Shown here: in pieces, positions 1 to 7,242 of the stretch
How positions within the stretch are numbered: the first letter of the stretch is position 1
How the letters are laid out: each line of letters begins with the position of its first letter
DNA from: an uncultured Roseovarius sp.
Lineage (GTDB): Bacteria > Pseudomonadota > Alphaproteobacteria > Rhodobacterales > Rhodobacteraceae
Length of the DNA stretch: 16,357 nucleotides
NCBI GenBank assembly: GCA_934501475.1
Contig: CAKSUL010000041.1
Location: forward strand, 1 to 16,357
Reading direction: 5' to 3'
The notes under the pieces: model-generated
The model's input: only the letters and a program-made list of their open reading frames with translations
The model's database searches: none
Told to the model about the DNA's origin: nothing
Made by a program: the position numbers and the translations under genes

Positions 1-2
1 GT

Positions 3-260
3 TCGAACCGCCATCAGCGATCCGCCCGCCGCCCGATGCCGATGACCCGCAGCAGCGGCAACTCGGCCTTTGACGCCTATCGCGAGGAAACCCTGCGCCG
101 CCTTCAGGAGGAACAGGACAGTTTCGAGAGCTTCCTCGACCGTCTGCGCAAGGCCAAGGATCAGGCCGAATTCGATCAGTTCATGGATGAGCGCGCCAAG
201 CGCCGCGATGAGGATCGCCCGTTTGACGGCGATCCGCACGAGGCCGGGCAAGGCGCCTGA
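3..260 (+). CDS. DUF2852 family protein, 3' part only
   Basis: This is the C-terminal 85 residues of a protein whose start lies before the window; the frame is open from base 3 to the TGA at 258-260. The motif RSSGNSAFDAYREETLRRL followed by a charged helix (EEQDSFESFLDRLRKAKDQAEFDQFM) is what I recognise from the tail of DUF2852 proteins of Rhodobacterales. The N-terminal part of that family is usually a short membrane region, which is not visible here. The visible part is strongly charged and probably an amphipathic or coiled-coil helix. Internal ATGs at 36 and 42 exist but have no convincing ribosome binding site, so I treat the gene as truncated by the window edge. The function of the family is unknown. 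A strong hairpin follows 18 bases after the stop. Confidence 0.72.
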   Translation, partial: SNRHQRSARRPMPMTRSSGNSAFDAYREETLRRLQEEQDSFESFLDRLRKAKDQAEFDQFMDERAKRRDEDRPFDGDPHEAGQGA

Positions 261-277
261 CCCCCTGACGCACTGAT

Positions 278-303
278 CCGGCCCCCGACATGACGGGGGC
301 CGG
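278..303 (+). terminator. GC-rich hairpin after the DUF2852 gene
   Basis: CCGGCCCCCG (278-287) and CGGGGGCCGG (294-303) form a perfect 10-bp stem with a 6-base loop. Only three T residues follow (308-310), so it is a weak classical terminator, but the position just after the stop at 260 fits. It lies before the RDD gene start at 330 and may separate the two genes or only attenuate read-through. Confidence 0.5.
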
Positions 304-329
304 CGCCCGTTTGACCAAAGGACACGCCC

Positions 330-782
330 ATGATGAGCGATTACACCTGGCACCTCCCGGACCCGGCCACGCAGCCCGAATTCTACGCCGATGTGGCGCT
401 CAAGCGGCTGATCGCCTTCGTGGTGGACACGGCCGTGATCGTGGTGCTGTGCCTGCTGACGGCTGTGGTGACGGCCGGGATGTCGCTGTTCGTGTTTCCC
501 ATCATGATGGCGGTGATCGGCTATGCCTACCGCGTGGTCACGCTGACGCGGGCGTCGGCGACATGGGGGATGCGGTTGATGGCGATCGAATTCCGCGACG
601 CATCGGGGGCGCGGTTCGATCTGCGCCTGGCGGCGCTGCATACGTTGGGGCTGACGATTTCCTTCGCGATTCCCTTTGTGCAGGTGGCGTCGGTGGTGCT
701 GATGCTGACCACGGCGCGCGGTCAGGGCCTCAGCGATCAGGTGCTGGGCACCGTGGCCATCAACCGCCCGGCAAATCGCTGA
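330..782 (+). CDS. RDD family integral membrane protein
   Basis: A 150-residue membrane protein of the RDD family, small inner-membrane proteins of mostly unknown function, some implicated in ion transport. The family signature is present in order: Arg26 and Asp33 in KRLIAFVVDTAVI at the start of the first membrane segment (about 27-47), GMRLMAIEF with Arg82 after the second segment (about 52-70), and Asp136 in QGLSDQVLG after the third (about 103-126). The length is typical for single-domain RDD proteins. The start ATG at 330 (or the adjacent ATG at 333) is preceded by an AAGGA-type ribosome binding site. It sits between DUF2852 and bpt on the same strand, with a terminator-like hairpin on each side, so it may be transcribed on its own. 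The family assignment is firm; a specific substrate cannot be given. Confidence 0.88.
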   Translation: MMSDYTWHLPDPATQPEFYADVALKRLIAFVVDTAVIVVLCLLTAVVTAGMSLFVFPIMMAVIGYAYRVVTLTRASATWGMRLMAIEFRDASGARFDLRLAALHTLGLTISFAIPFVQVASVVLMLTTARGQGLSDQVLGTVAINRPANR

Positions 783-785
783 TTT

Positions 786-805
786 CCCCCTGAATCAGGG
801 GGTTT
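786..805 (+). terminator. Intrinsic terminator of the RDD gene
   Basis: CCCCCTG (786-792) and CAGGGGG (796-802) pair perfectly around a 3-base AAT loop and are followed by TTT. The hairpin begins 4 bases after the RDD stop codon. Confidence 0.6.
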
Positions 806-895
806 GCGCTGCTGGTCGCGCAAGGGCGGATTCCCCTCTTGGCGGGCGGGGGCATCGTTGTTATCGTCAGGATGACACAAGCACAACAGGCCCAG

Positions 896-1726
896 ATGCG
901 CCATACACTTCCCATTGCGCCGCAGTTTTACGTGACGGCCCCGCAGCCCTGCCCCTATCTTGAGGGCCGGATGGAGCGCAAACTGTTCACCGCGCTGCAA
1001 GGCGACGGGGCGCAGCGGCTGAATGACGGGCTGTCCAAACAGGGGTTCCGCCGCTCGCAGAACGTGCTCTATCGCCCCTCCTGCGCCGAATGCGCCGCCT
1101 GCCTGTCCGCGCGCATCAGCGTGGCCGATTTCACCCCCTCCAAATCCCAGAAACGCACCATTCGGCGCAACGCCAACCTTGAGCGGCGCGCCACCTCGCC
1201 CTGGGCGACCGAAGATCAATATGCGCTGTTCCGCCGCTATCTCGAAAGCCGCCACGCCACCGGCGGCATGGCGGATATGGACGCGTTCGAATTTGCCGCC
1301 ATGGTCGAGGAAACCCCGATCCGCACCCGTGTGATCGAATATGTGGACCGCAAGACCGGCGCGCTGATCGCCGTGTGCCTGACCGATGTGCTGGATGACG
1401 GGGTCAGCATGGTCTATTCCTTCTTTGATCCCGAGCGCGCGCGTGACAGCATCGGCACCTTCATCATCCTCGACCATATCAGGATCGCCCGCGAAAGCGG
1501 CCTGCCGCATATCTATCTGGGCTATTGGGTGCCCGGCAGCCCGAAAATGGGCTACAAGGCCGGGTTTTCCGGGCTGGAGATCTATATCGGCGGCGTCTGG
1601 GAAAAGATGCGCGACCCGGCTGACTACACCGCCCATGCCAGACCGATCAGAAACAATCCGATTGCCGAACAGGTGGCCGACATCACCCTGCCAGACGGCC
1701 TGCCCCTGCGCCCCGCGCGGGGCTGA
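896..1726 (+). CDS. bpt: Aspartate/glutamate leucyltransferase (arginyltransferase family)
   Basis: Transfers leucine from Leu-tRNA to proteins with N-terminal Asp or Glu, marking them for ClpS/ClpAP degradation (N-degron pathway; cytoplasmic). From the start [10 protein letters not shown] the protein has 276 residues, normal for bacterial Bpt. The N-terminal ATE domain (about 14-84) carries the cysteine set Cys19, Cys63, Cys66 and Cys69 ([10 protein letters not shown]); the C-terminal domain (about 103-230) has [23 protein letters not shown] and the ending typical of the family. I chose ATG 896 because MRHTLP is the usual family start and AACAGG lies 5 bases upstream. ATG 872 (8 residues longer, MTQAQQAQ) and TTG 839 are in frame but poorly supported. 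The gene stands alone, with a repeat element 3' of it. Family and probable specificity are clear; leucyl rather than arginyl transfer is taken from the Bpt-like Cys pattern. Confidence 0.93.
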   Translation: MRHTLPIAPQFYVTAPQPCPYLEGRMERKLFTALQGDGAQRLNDGLSKQGFRRSQNVLYRPSCAECAACLSARISVADFTPSKSQKRTIRRNANLERRATSPWATEDQYALFRRYLESRHATGGMADMDAFEFAAMVEETPIRTRVIEYVDRKTGALIAVCLTDVLDDGVSMVYSFFDPERARDSIGTFIILDHIRIARESGLPHIYLGYWVPGSPKMGYKAGFSGLEIYIGGVWEKMRDPADYTAHARPIRNNPIAEQVADITLPDGLPLRPARG

Positions 1727-1765
1727 GCGCGCCACCGCGCAAGTGAGCCGATTGCGGCAAGCCTG

Positions 1766-1796
1766 GGGTTTTTGAGTATTTTTTCAAAGAAGATGG
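1766..1796 (+). repeat. Dispersed 3' element, copy A
   Basis: The core GAGTATTTTTTCAAAGAAGA (1774-1793) belongs to a family found four times in this window. TTTGA (1771-1775) and TCAAA (1784-1788) can pair around the GTATTTTT loop, followed by the purine tail GAAGA. It lies about 40 bases after the bpt stop, in the orientation of bpt. Confidence 0.55.
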
Positions 1797-1844
1797 CACA
1801 GCTTTGCGAGTCATGTCCTCACATGAAGCCGACCCCGAAACGGG

Positions 1845-2429
1845 TCAGTTTTCCAGCTCGGCGTCCCAATAGAGGAAATCCAGCCAGCTTTCATGCAGGT
1901 AATTCGGCGGGAACTTGCGGCCCAGATTGCGCAATTGTTCGGCCTCGGGGGCGCGCGGCGATTTGCGAAGCGTCATCCCGGTGTGGTGCAGCGGCTTGGC
2001 CGCTTTCCTGAGATTACAGCAACTGCACGCCGCCACCACGTTTTCCCAATTGGTCGCCCCGCCACTGGAGCGCGGCACCACATGATCAAAGGTCAGTTCG
2101 GTGCGTGCGCCACAATACTGACAGCGGAATTCATCCCGCAGGAACAGGTTGAAGCGGGTGAAGGCCACGTTCTTGCGGGGTTTGACGTAATCCTTCAGCA
2201 CAATCACCGACGGCAGGCGAATCTCCATGCTGGGGCTGTGCACGCATTCGTCATATTCGGCGACGATATCCACCCGCTCGAGATAGGTCGCCTTGATCGC
2301 GTCCTGCCAGCACCACAGCGAGAGGGGGAAATAACTCAATGGCCGGTAATCCGCATTCAGGACCAACGTCGGGTTCTGCCTCAGCATTGCCGGGTCTCGG
2401 GTAAACTCCGTCCTGAATTCCGCGTTCAT
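1845..2429 (-). CDS. HNH endonuclease domain protein
   Basis: A 194-residue protein with a C-terminal HNH nuclease fold. CQYC (103-106) and Cys135/Cys138 (ACSCCN) are the two zinc-binding pairs, with DHVVPRSSGG (115-124) holding the catalytic His and WENVV and Asn139 completing the motif. The first 80 residues (LVLNADYRPLSYFPLSLW, AIKATYLERVDI) form the conserved N-terminal region of a widespread chromosomal HNH family (COG1403-like) also seen in actinobacteria and cyanobacteria. No partner modification gene lies nearby, so a restriction role is not indicated; the biological role is unknown. ATG 2429 is chosen because MNAEFRTEFTRDP fits relatives and AAGG lies just upstream. An in-frame ATG at 2486 would add MSCPTRRSHCCG and more. 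The gene lies downstream of yebC but a strong terminator and its own promoter separate them. Confidence 0.87.
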   Translation of the reverse strand: MNAEFRTEFTRDPAMLRQNPTLVLNADYRPLSYFPLSLWCWQDAIKATYLERVDIVAEYDECVHSPSMEIRLPSVIVLKDYVKPRKNVAFTRFNLFLRDEFRCQYCGARTELTFDHVVPRSSGGATNWENVVAACSCCNLRKAAKPLHHTGMTLRKSPRAPEAEQLRNLGRKFPPNYLHESWLDFLYWDAELEN

Positions 2430-2474
2430 CGCGCCTTGGGCCCTTCGTCGGCCGCAACAGTGACTGCGGCGCGT

Positions 2475-2494
2475 GGGGCAGGACATACTGCCCC
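2475..2494 (-). other. Hairpin in the leader of the HNH gene
   Basis: GGGGCAG (2475-2481) and CTGCCCC (2488-2494) form a perfect 7-bp stem with a 6-base loop between the predicted promoter and the start of the HNH gene. The alternative in-frame ATG at 2486 sits inside the loop. On the plus strand the stem is followed by TTTT, but no plus-strand gene ends here. Confidence 0.4.
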
Positions 2495-2507
2495 TTTTCG
2501 ACTCACC

Positions 2508-2535
2508 ACTATATATCGTGCTGACGATCGCGCAA
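2508..2535 (-). promoter_or_regulatory. Putative sigma-70 promoter of the HNH gene
   Basis: On the minus strand TTGCGC (2535-2530) and TATAGT (2513-2508) are separated by 16 bases. The -10 lies within a TATATA stretch that stands out in this GC-rich sequence. Transcription would begin near 2501, giving a leader of about 70 bases. Confidence 0.45.
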
Positions 2536-2599
2536 CCCTGCGCATGTATGCCCGCACACAAGGGCTGCACATTTGGCGCCACCCCCGCGCCCCGAACGC

Positions 2600-2625
2600 A
2601 AAAAGCAGGGCCAAGGCCCTGCTTT
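2600..2625 (-). terminator. Intrinsic terminator of yebC
   Basis: AAAGCAGGGC (2602-2611) and GCCCTGCTTT (2616-2625) form a 10-bp stem with a 4-base loop. Read on the minus strand the stem runs into five T residues (2604-2600), a standard rho-independent terminator about 50 bases after the yebC stop. It could also act weakly on the plus strand. Confidence 0.75.
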
Positions 2626-2676
2626 CACGTCGTTTTCAGCGCATTCACCCGCCCCGTCTGCGCGCGGGTGGGTGCC

Positions 2677-3417
2677 TTACAGCTGATCCATCACCTCGTC
2701 GGAGGCCTCGAAATTGGTGGTGACGCGCTGCACATCATCGTCATCTTCCAGCGCGTCGATCAGTTTCATCAGCTTTTGCATGTTCTCAAGGTCCATCTCG
2801 GTCGTGGTCAGGGGGCGAAACGCCAGCCGTGTCGCCTCCGACTCACCCAGGGCGGCCTCAAGCGCGTTCGACACCTCGTTGAGGTCACTGTCCGCGCACC
2901 AGATCGTATGGCCATCCTCGCTGCTTTCGACATCTTCGGCGCCGGCCTCGATCGCGGCCATCATTACCGTGTCGGCGTCGCCCACACTGGCGGGATAGGT
3001 GATTTCGCCCTTGCGCTCGAACATGAAGCCGACGCTGCCGGTTTCGCCCAGATTGCCGCCATTCTTGGTAAAGGTGCTGCGCACATTGCTGGCGGTGCGG
3101 TTGCGGTTGTCGGTCATCGCCTCGACGATCACCGCAACGCCGTTTGGCCCATAGCCCTCATAGCGGATTTCCTCGTAATCGTCGCCATCCCCGGCCTGGG
3201 ATTTCTTGATCGCGCGGTCGATCACATCCTTGGGCACCGAGACCGATTTGGCCTCCTTGACGGCCATGCGCAGGCGCGGGTTCTTATCAGGGTCCGGGTC
3301 GCCCATCTTGGCAGCCACAGTGATTTCCTTGGACAGTTTCGAGAACAGCTTGGAGCGCACGGCATCCTGGCGCCCCTTGCGGTGTTGGATATTTGCCCAT
3401 TTGGAATGGCCGGCCAT
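2677..3417 (-). CDS. yebC: YebC/PmpR (TACO1) family protein
   Basis: A 246-residue member of the YebC/TACO1 family. Members were long annotated as transcriptional regulators; later work on the family links it to translation, helping ribosomes through difficult stretches such as polyproline. The canonical start [18 protein letters not shown] is present, then [13 protein letters not shown], the conserved core [20 protein letters not shown] and [16 protein letters not shown] (about residues 90-135), [11 protein letters not shown], and the acidic C-terminal [15 protein letters not shown]. Length and motifs match the family fully. ATG 3417 is supported by GGAGGG about 6 bases upstream. A good promoter lies upstream and an intrinsic terminator downstream, so it looks monocistronic. 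It is divergent from the first SLC13 transporter gene. Confidence 0.95.
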   Translation of the reverse strand: MAGHSKWANIQHRKGRQDAVRSKLFSKLSKEITVAAKMGDPDPDKNPRLRMAVKEAKSVSVPKDVIDRAIKKSQAGDGDDYEEIRYEGYGPNGVAVIVEAMTDNRNRTASNVRSTFTKNGGNLGETGSVGFMFERKGEITYPASVGDADTVMMAAIEAGAEDVESSEDGHTIWCADSDLNEVSNALEAALGESEATRLAFRPLTTTEMDLENMQKLMKLIDALEDDDDVQRVTTNFEASDEVMDQL

Positions 3418-3452
3418 CAGTCCCTCCGGTAAGAATGAAATATGTTGCGCCT

Positions 3453-3481
3453 CTATAGTGCACAGCACCGGGGCCCCGCAA
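3453..3481 (-). promoter_or_regulatory. Putative sigma-70 promoter of yebC
   Basis: On the minus strand TTGCGG (3481-3476) and CTATAG (3458-3453) are separated by 17 bases. The predicted transcript begins near 3446 with a leader of about 30 bases that carries the GGAGGG ribosome binding site. Confidence 0.45.
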
Positions 3482-3578
3482 GCCAGTTGCGTTTGCGCGC
3501 GCAATAGGGTTGTCTCGCGTCAATCCCTCAATCCCTCAAGGGACCATCCGGCAAGACCACAGAAGCGAGCACAGATCC

Positions 3579-5351
3579 GTGACCAATGACCAGATCATCC
3601 TGTTCTCGCTGTTTGCTGCGGTGTTCGCACTGCTGCTCTGGGGGCGCTGGCGCTATGATCTGGTCGCTTTTGCCGCGCTCATGGCCGGGGTCGTCCTGGG
3701 CGTGGTGCCGACCGAGGCGGCATTTACCGGCTTTGGTCATCCTGCCACGCTGGTGGTGGCGCTGGTGCTGATTGTGTCGGCGGGGCTGACGCGCTCGGGG
3801 GCGGTGTTTCTGATCACCCGCACATTGGTGGACAGTTCGCGCAGCATCGGCCTGCATATCGCGCTGATGGGCGGGATCGGCGGCGTTCTGTCGGCCTTCA
3901 TGAACAACGTGGCCGCGCTGGCGCTGCTGATGCCGGTCGATGTGCAGACCGCGCGCAAGGCCGGGCGGGTGCCGGGGCTCAGCCTGATGGCGCTCAGCTT
4001 TGCCACCATACTGGGCGGTATGGCGACGCTGATCGGCACGCCGCCCAACATCATCATCGCCGCCATCCGCGAAGAAGCCCTCGGCGCTCCCTTCGCGATG
4101 TTCGATTTCGCGCCGGTCGGCGGGCTGACCGCGCTGGCCGGGCTGGCCTTCGTGGCCCTGATCGGCTGGCGGCTGATCCCGATGCGCGACGATGCCACCC
4201 TCAGCCCCGCGGATTTCGGCGCCTATATCGCCGAACTCACCCTGCCCGAAGACTCCCCGCATGTCGGCAAACGCCTGGCCGAGCTTCAGCCCGATGCGCT
4301 GAAATCCGATGTTGCCCTGCTGGGGCTGATCCGCGACGGCAAACGCCGCTATGGCACCTCGCAGAACACCGTGCTGATGGAGGGCGACACGCTGGTGCTC
4401 GAGGCCAATCCGGATGCGCTTGATGAATTTCGCGCCGCCCTCGACCTCGCCTTCTCCGATCAGGACCGCGAAACCCGGCTCAAGGCTGCCGGCGACGGGC
4501 TCGACATCATCGAACTGGTGGTGCCCCGCGACAGCCGCATCACCGGCAAGACCGCGCAGGCGATCGGGTTGCACTGGCGGCAGAATTCGGTGCTGATGGG
4601 AATTTCGCGTCAGGGCCGCAAGATCACCCAGCAGGTGCGCAAGACCGTGATCGAGCCCGGCGATATCCTGTTGCTGCTGGTGCCGCATGAAACGGGCGAA
4701 GACGTCGGCGAATGGCTGGGCGGCCTGCCGCTGGCGGATCGCGGGCTGAACGTGACGCAAAACCACAAGACCTGGCTGGCCATCGCCCTGTTCGCCGCCG
4801 GTGTCGCCGCTGCCAGTTTCGGGCTGATCTACCTGCCCATCGCCCTGGGGATCGTCGTGGTGGCCTATGTGCTGGCCCGGATCGTCCCGCTGAACGAACT
4901 CTACACCCATATCGAATGGCCGGTGGTGGTGCTGCTCGGCTCGATGATCCCGCTGGGCGCGGCGCTCGAGGATGTGGGCGGCACCGAACTGATCGCCAAA
5001 GGCCTGCTTTCGCTGACCTCGGGAATGCCGGCCTGGGCGATCCTGACCATGTTGATGATCGTCACCATGACCCTGTCGGACGTGCTCAACAACACCGCCA
5101 CCACGATCGTCGCCGCCCCTGTCGGCATTCAGATGGCCCAGGTGCTGGATGTCTCGCCCGATCCGTTCCTGATGGCGGTGGCAGTCGCCGCCTCCTCGGC
5201 CTTTCTCACCCCGATCGGGCACAAGAACAACACGCTGATCCTCGGCCCCGGCGGCTATCGCTTCGGTGATTACTGGCGCATGGGCCTGCCACTGGAAGTG
5301 CTGGTCATCACGGTCTCGATTCCCGCCATACTGGTGTTCTGGCCCCTCTGA
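3579..5351 (+). CDS. SLC13 family permease with two RCK_C domains
   Basis: A 590-residue inner-membrane transporter of the SLC13/DASS type (Na+-coupled uptake of dicarboxylates, sulfate or similar anions; the substrate is not readable here). Two membrane halves flank a soluble insert. The first half carries SAFMNNVAALALLMP (105-119) and GTPPNIIIA (153-161); the second has LSDVLNNTATTIVAAP (499-514) and TPIGHKNNTLILGPGGYRF (544-562), the paired substrate/sodium-site motifs. The insert has two RCK_C/TrkA-C domains (about 214-290 and 305-385), probable regulatory ligand-binding modules. I chose GTG 3579 (MTNDQIILFSLFAAVF) because the first helix begins at once and AGAAGCGAG lies upstream; a TTG at 3510 would add 23 polar residues with no family support. 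It faces a paralogue tail to tail (5461-7242). Confidence 0.9.
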   Translation: MTNDQIILFSLFAAVFALLLWGRWRYDLVAFAALMAGVVLGVVPTEAAFTGFGHPATLVVALVLIVSAGLTRSGAVFLITRTLVDSSRSIGLHIALMGGIGGVLSAFMNNVAALALLMPVDVQTARKAGRVPGLSLMALSFATILGGMATLIGTPPNIIIAAIREEALGAPFAMFDFAPVGGLTALAGLAFVALIGWRLIPMRDDATLSPADFGAYIAELTLPEDSPHVGKRLAELQPDALKSDVALLGLIRDGKRRYGTSQNTVLMEGDTLVLEANPDALDEFRAALDLAFSDQDRETRLKAAGDGLDIIELVVPRDSRITGKTAQAIGLHWRQNSVLMGISRQGRKITQQVRKTVIEPGDILLLLVPHETGEDVGEWLGGLPLADRGLNVTQNHKTWLAIALFAAGVAAASFGLIYLPIALGIVVVAYVLARIVPLNELYTHIEWPVVVLLGSMIPLGAALEDVGGTELIAKGLLSLTSGMPAWAILTMLMIVTMTLSDVLNNTATTIVAAPVGIQMAQVLDVSPDPFLMAVAVAASSAFLTPIGHKNNTLILGPGGYRFGDYWRMGLPLEVLVITVSIPAILVFWPL

Positions 5352-5370
5352 CCCACAGCCCCTTGCCCCC

Positions 5371-5398
5371 GGTTTTTTCCTGGCCCAAATACCTTGGG
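5371..5398 (-). repeat. Dispersed 3' element, copy B
   Basis: Read on the minus strand, the core AAGGTATTTGGGCCAGG (5395-5379) and an A-rich tail match the repeat family. CCCAA (5398-5394) and TTGGG (5388-5384) pair around GGTAT. It lies downstream of the minus-strand SLC13 gene, in that gene's orientation, after two GC hairpins. Confidence 0.6.
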
Positions 5399-5401
5399 GG
5401 A

Positions 5402-5447
5402 GACGGTGCCTCCCATTTGGGGGGCACCGTCGGGGGCAAAGCCCCCG
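5402..5447. terminator. Double hairpin between convergent transporter genes
   Basis: GACGGTGCC (5402-5410) pairs with GGCACCGTC (5423-5431), and the inner CCC/GGG extends it to about 13 bp around ATTT. Directly next to it CGGGGGC (5431-5437) and GCCCCCG (5441-5447) form a 7-bp stem around AAA. The pair sits between the stops of two convergent genes (5351 and 5461) and could end or protect both transcripts. Neither stem is directly followed by a T run. Confidence 0.55.
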
Positions 5448-5460
5448 GACGCGCTGCGCC

Positions 5461-7242
5461 TCAAAGCGGCCAGAAAAACGGGATCAGAACCGAGGCCAGC
5501 AACCCGATGCTCAGGTTCAACGGCACGCCGATGCGCAGGAAATCGGTAAAGCGATAGCCGCCGGGTCCATAAACCAGTGTGTTGGTCTGATAGCCGATCG
5601 GCGTGGCAAAGCTGGCGCTCGCCGCGATCATCACCGCCACCACCAGCGGGCGCGCATCCAGCCCCATCGCCTCGGCAAGACCGATCGCAACCGGCGTCAC
5701 CACGACCGCGACGGCATTGTTGCTGATCAACTCGGTCAGGATCGAGGTCAGCAGGTAAATCGCCCAGATCACCAGCACACCGGGCAGATGCGCCAGCAGC
5801 GGCGCCACCCCCGCCACGATCAGCGCCACCGCGCCGCTTTGCTGCAACGCCGCCCCGATGGCCAGCATCGCAAAGATCAGCGCCAGCAACCGCCCATCGA
5901 TAAAGTCGAACGCCTCATCCGCATCGATGCAGCGCGACAACAGCACGAACGCCACCGCAATCACCGCCAGCAGCAGGATCGGCGCCACCCCGAATCCGGC
6001 CAGCACCACCAGCCCCAGCATCGCCGTGACCGCCAGCGGCGCATGTCCGCGCCGATAGGCCCGCGCCGAGGGCTGCGACACCTCGACCATATCCATGTCG
6101 CTGGACAGCCGCTTGATATCCTCAGGCGCCCCTTCCAGCAAAAGCGTATCCCCGACCCGCACGATCAGGTCATCCAGCTGGCGGCCGATATTCTGATTGC
6201 GCCGATGCACGGCCAGCGGATAAACGCCGTAACGGCGCCGCAACCGCAACGCGCCCAGCGAGCGGCCCACCATCTTGCAGCCCGGCGTGATCAGCACCTC
6301 GACGGTGGTCGTCTCGACCGCGGACACCTGATCGACGCGGCGCAGGCTCTTGTCGCGTTGCAGGCTCAGCAACTCGGTCATCTGCGTGCGCAACACCACC
6401 CGGTCACCGACCTCGAGGGTGACTCCGGCCAGATTGCGCCGCAGCGACAGGTCACCGCGCACGACGTCGACCAGGCGCACACCTTCGCGCTTGAACAATT
6501 GCACGCCGGTCACTTCGCGCCCGATCAGGTTGCTGTCGGGCGGGATCACCGCCTCGGTAAAGAACTTCATCCGGCTGCGATCCGACAGCATGTCGGCCAT
6601 GCTGTCACGGCTCGGCAACAGGATCGGCCCAAGGACGCGCAGATAGAACATGCCCCAGACCACCAGGATCGCCGCCAGCGGCGTCACCTCGAAGATCGAA
6701 AACGCCCGCAGCCCCTCGGCGCGCGCCACCCCGTCCACCAACAGGTTGGTCGATGTCCCGATCAGGGTCAGCGTGCCCCCCAGGATCGCCGCATAGCTCA
6801 GCGGGATCAGCAACCGCGACGCCGGCATCCCCATGGTGCGCGCCAGTTGCACGAAGACCGGGATCATCACCACCACCACCGGCGTGTTGTTCATGAACGC
6901 CGAGGCAAAGATCACCAGCACCAGCAACATCCCGATGGCCAGTTTCGGATTGTTGCGCGCCTGCCGGTCCGCCAGTGAGGTGAACACCTCCAGCGCGCCG
7001 GTGCGCACCAGCGCGCCCATGATGATGAACATCAGCGCAATCGTCCAGGGCGCCGGGTTCGCCAGAACGTTCAGCGCCGCCTGATAGGGCAGAACGCCCA
7101 GGGTCAGCAGCGCCGCCGTCCCGGCGATGGCCACCACTTCGGTCGGATAGGTCTCGCGCACGAACAGCGCGAACATCACCGCCACCACCGCCAGCGTGAT
7201 CAGCGCGGTGCCGGTCTGCGACAGCTCCAGATAGGCGCTCAC
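5461..7242 (-). CDS. SLC13 family permease with two RCK_C domains (paralogue)
   Basis: A 593-residue transporter with the same architecture as the gene at 3579-5351. It has a first membrane half with FASAFMNNTPVVVVMIPV (112-129) and GTSTNLLVDG (162-171), two RCK_C domains (about 225-305 and 312-390), and a second half with TELISNNAVAVVVTP (503-517) and TPIGYQTNTLVYGPGGYRF (547-565). GTSTN in place of GTPPN resembles the sulfate/unknown-anion branch of SLC13, but substrate assignment is inference. The start is GTG 7242, giving MSAYLELSQTGTALITL. It overlaps the EamA stop as GTGA, which strongly suggests translational coupling. Longer in-frame extension upstream would run entirely through the EamA gene. 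It is the last gene of the minus-strand run and is followed by the double hairpin and repeat copy B. Confidence 0.9.
   Translation of the reverse strand: MSAYLELSQTGTALITLAVVAVMFALFVRETYPTEVVAIAGTAALLTLGVLPYQAALNVLANPAPWTIALMFIIMGALVRTGALEVFTSLADRQARNNPKLAIGMLLVLVIFASAFMNNTPVVVVMIPVFVQLARTMGMPASRLLIPLSYAAILGGTLTLIGTSTNLLVDGVARAEGLRAFSIFEVTPLAAILVVWGMFYLRVLGPILLPSRDSMADMLSDRSRMKFFTEAVIPPDSNLIGREVTGVQLFKREGVRLVDVVRGDLSLRRNLAGVTLEVGDRVVLRTQMTELLSLQRDKSLRRVDQVSAVETTTVEVLITPGCKMVGRSLGALRLRRRYGVYPLAVHRRNQNIGRQLDDLIVRVGDTLLLEGAPEDIKRLSSDMDMVEVSQPSARAYRRGHAPLAVTAMLGLVVLAGFGVAPILLLAVIAVAFVLLSRCIDADEAFDFIDGRLLALIFAMLAIGAALQQSGAVALIVAGVAPLLAHLPGVLVIWAIYLLTSILTELISNNAVAVVVTPVAIGLAEAMGLDARPLVVAVMIAASASFATPIGYQTNTLVYGPGGYRFTDFLRIGVPLNLSIGLLASVLIPFFWPL

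Noticed and set aside
839..895. Longer starts for Bpt (TTG 839, ATG 872)
   Set aside because: The family normally begins MRHTLP, which matches ATG 896; TTG 839 lies too close to the RDD terminator and neither has a well-placed ribosome binding site.
1831..1846. Hairpin GACCC/GGGTC between bpt and the HNH gene
   Set aside because: Only 5 bp, overlaps the HNH stop codon, and has a T run only on the plus strand; could help end bpt but support is weak.
1772..2011. 79-codon open frame after bpt on the plus strand
   Set aside because: It has no recognisable domain, lies largely over the HNH gene in antisense and includes repeat copy A.
3520..3540. Tandem repeat TCAATCCC x2 plus TCAA
   Set aside because: Only two full units in a leader region; too short to treat as a repeat feature, though it might affect the leader.
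3528..5222. Long open frame (564 codons) antisense to the first SLC13 gene
   Set aside because: Composition is dominated by His, Gln, Arg, Gly and Asp as expected from the antisense of GC-rich coding DNA; the opposite strand encodes a full, motif-complete transporter.
5266..6978. Long open frame (570 codons) antisense to the second SLC13 gene
   Set aside because: Extremely Gln/His/Arg-rich, no domain, and fully overlapped by a motif-complete gene on the other strand.
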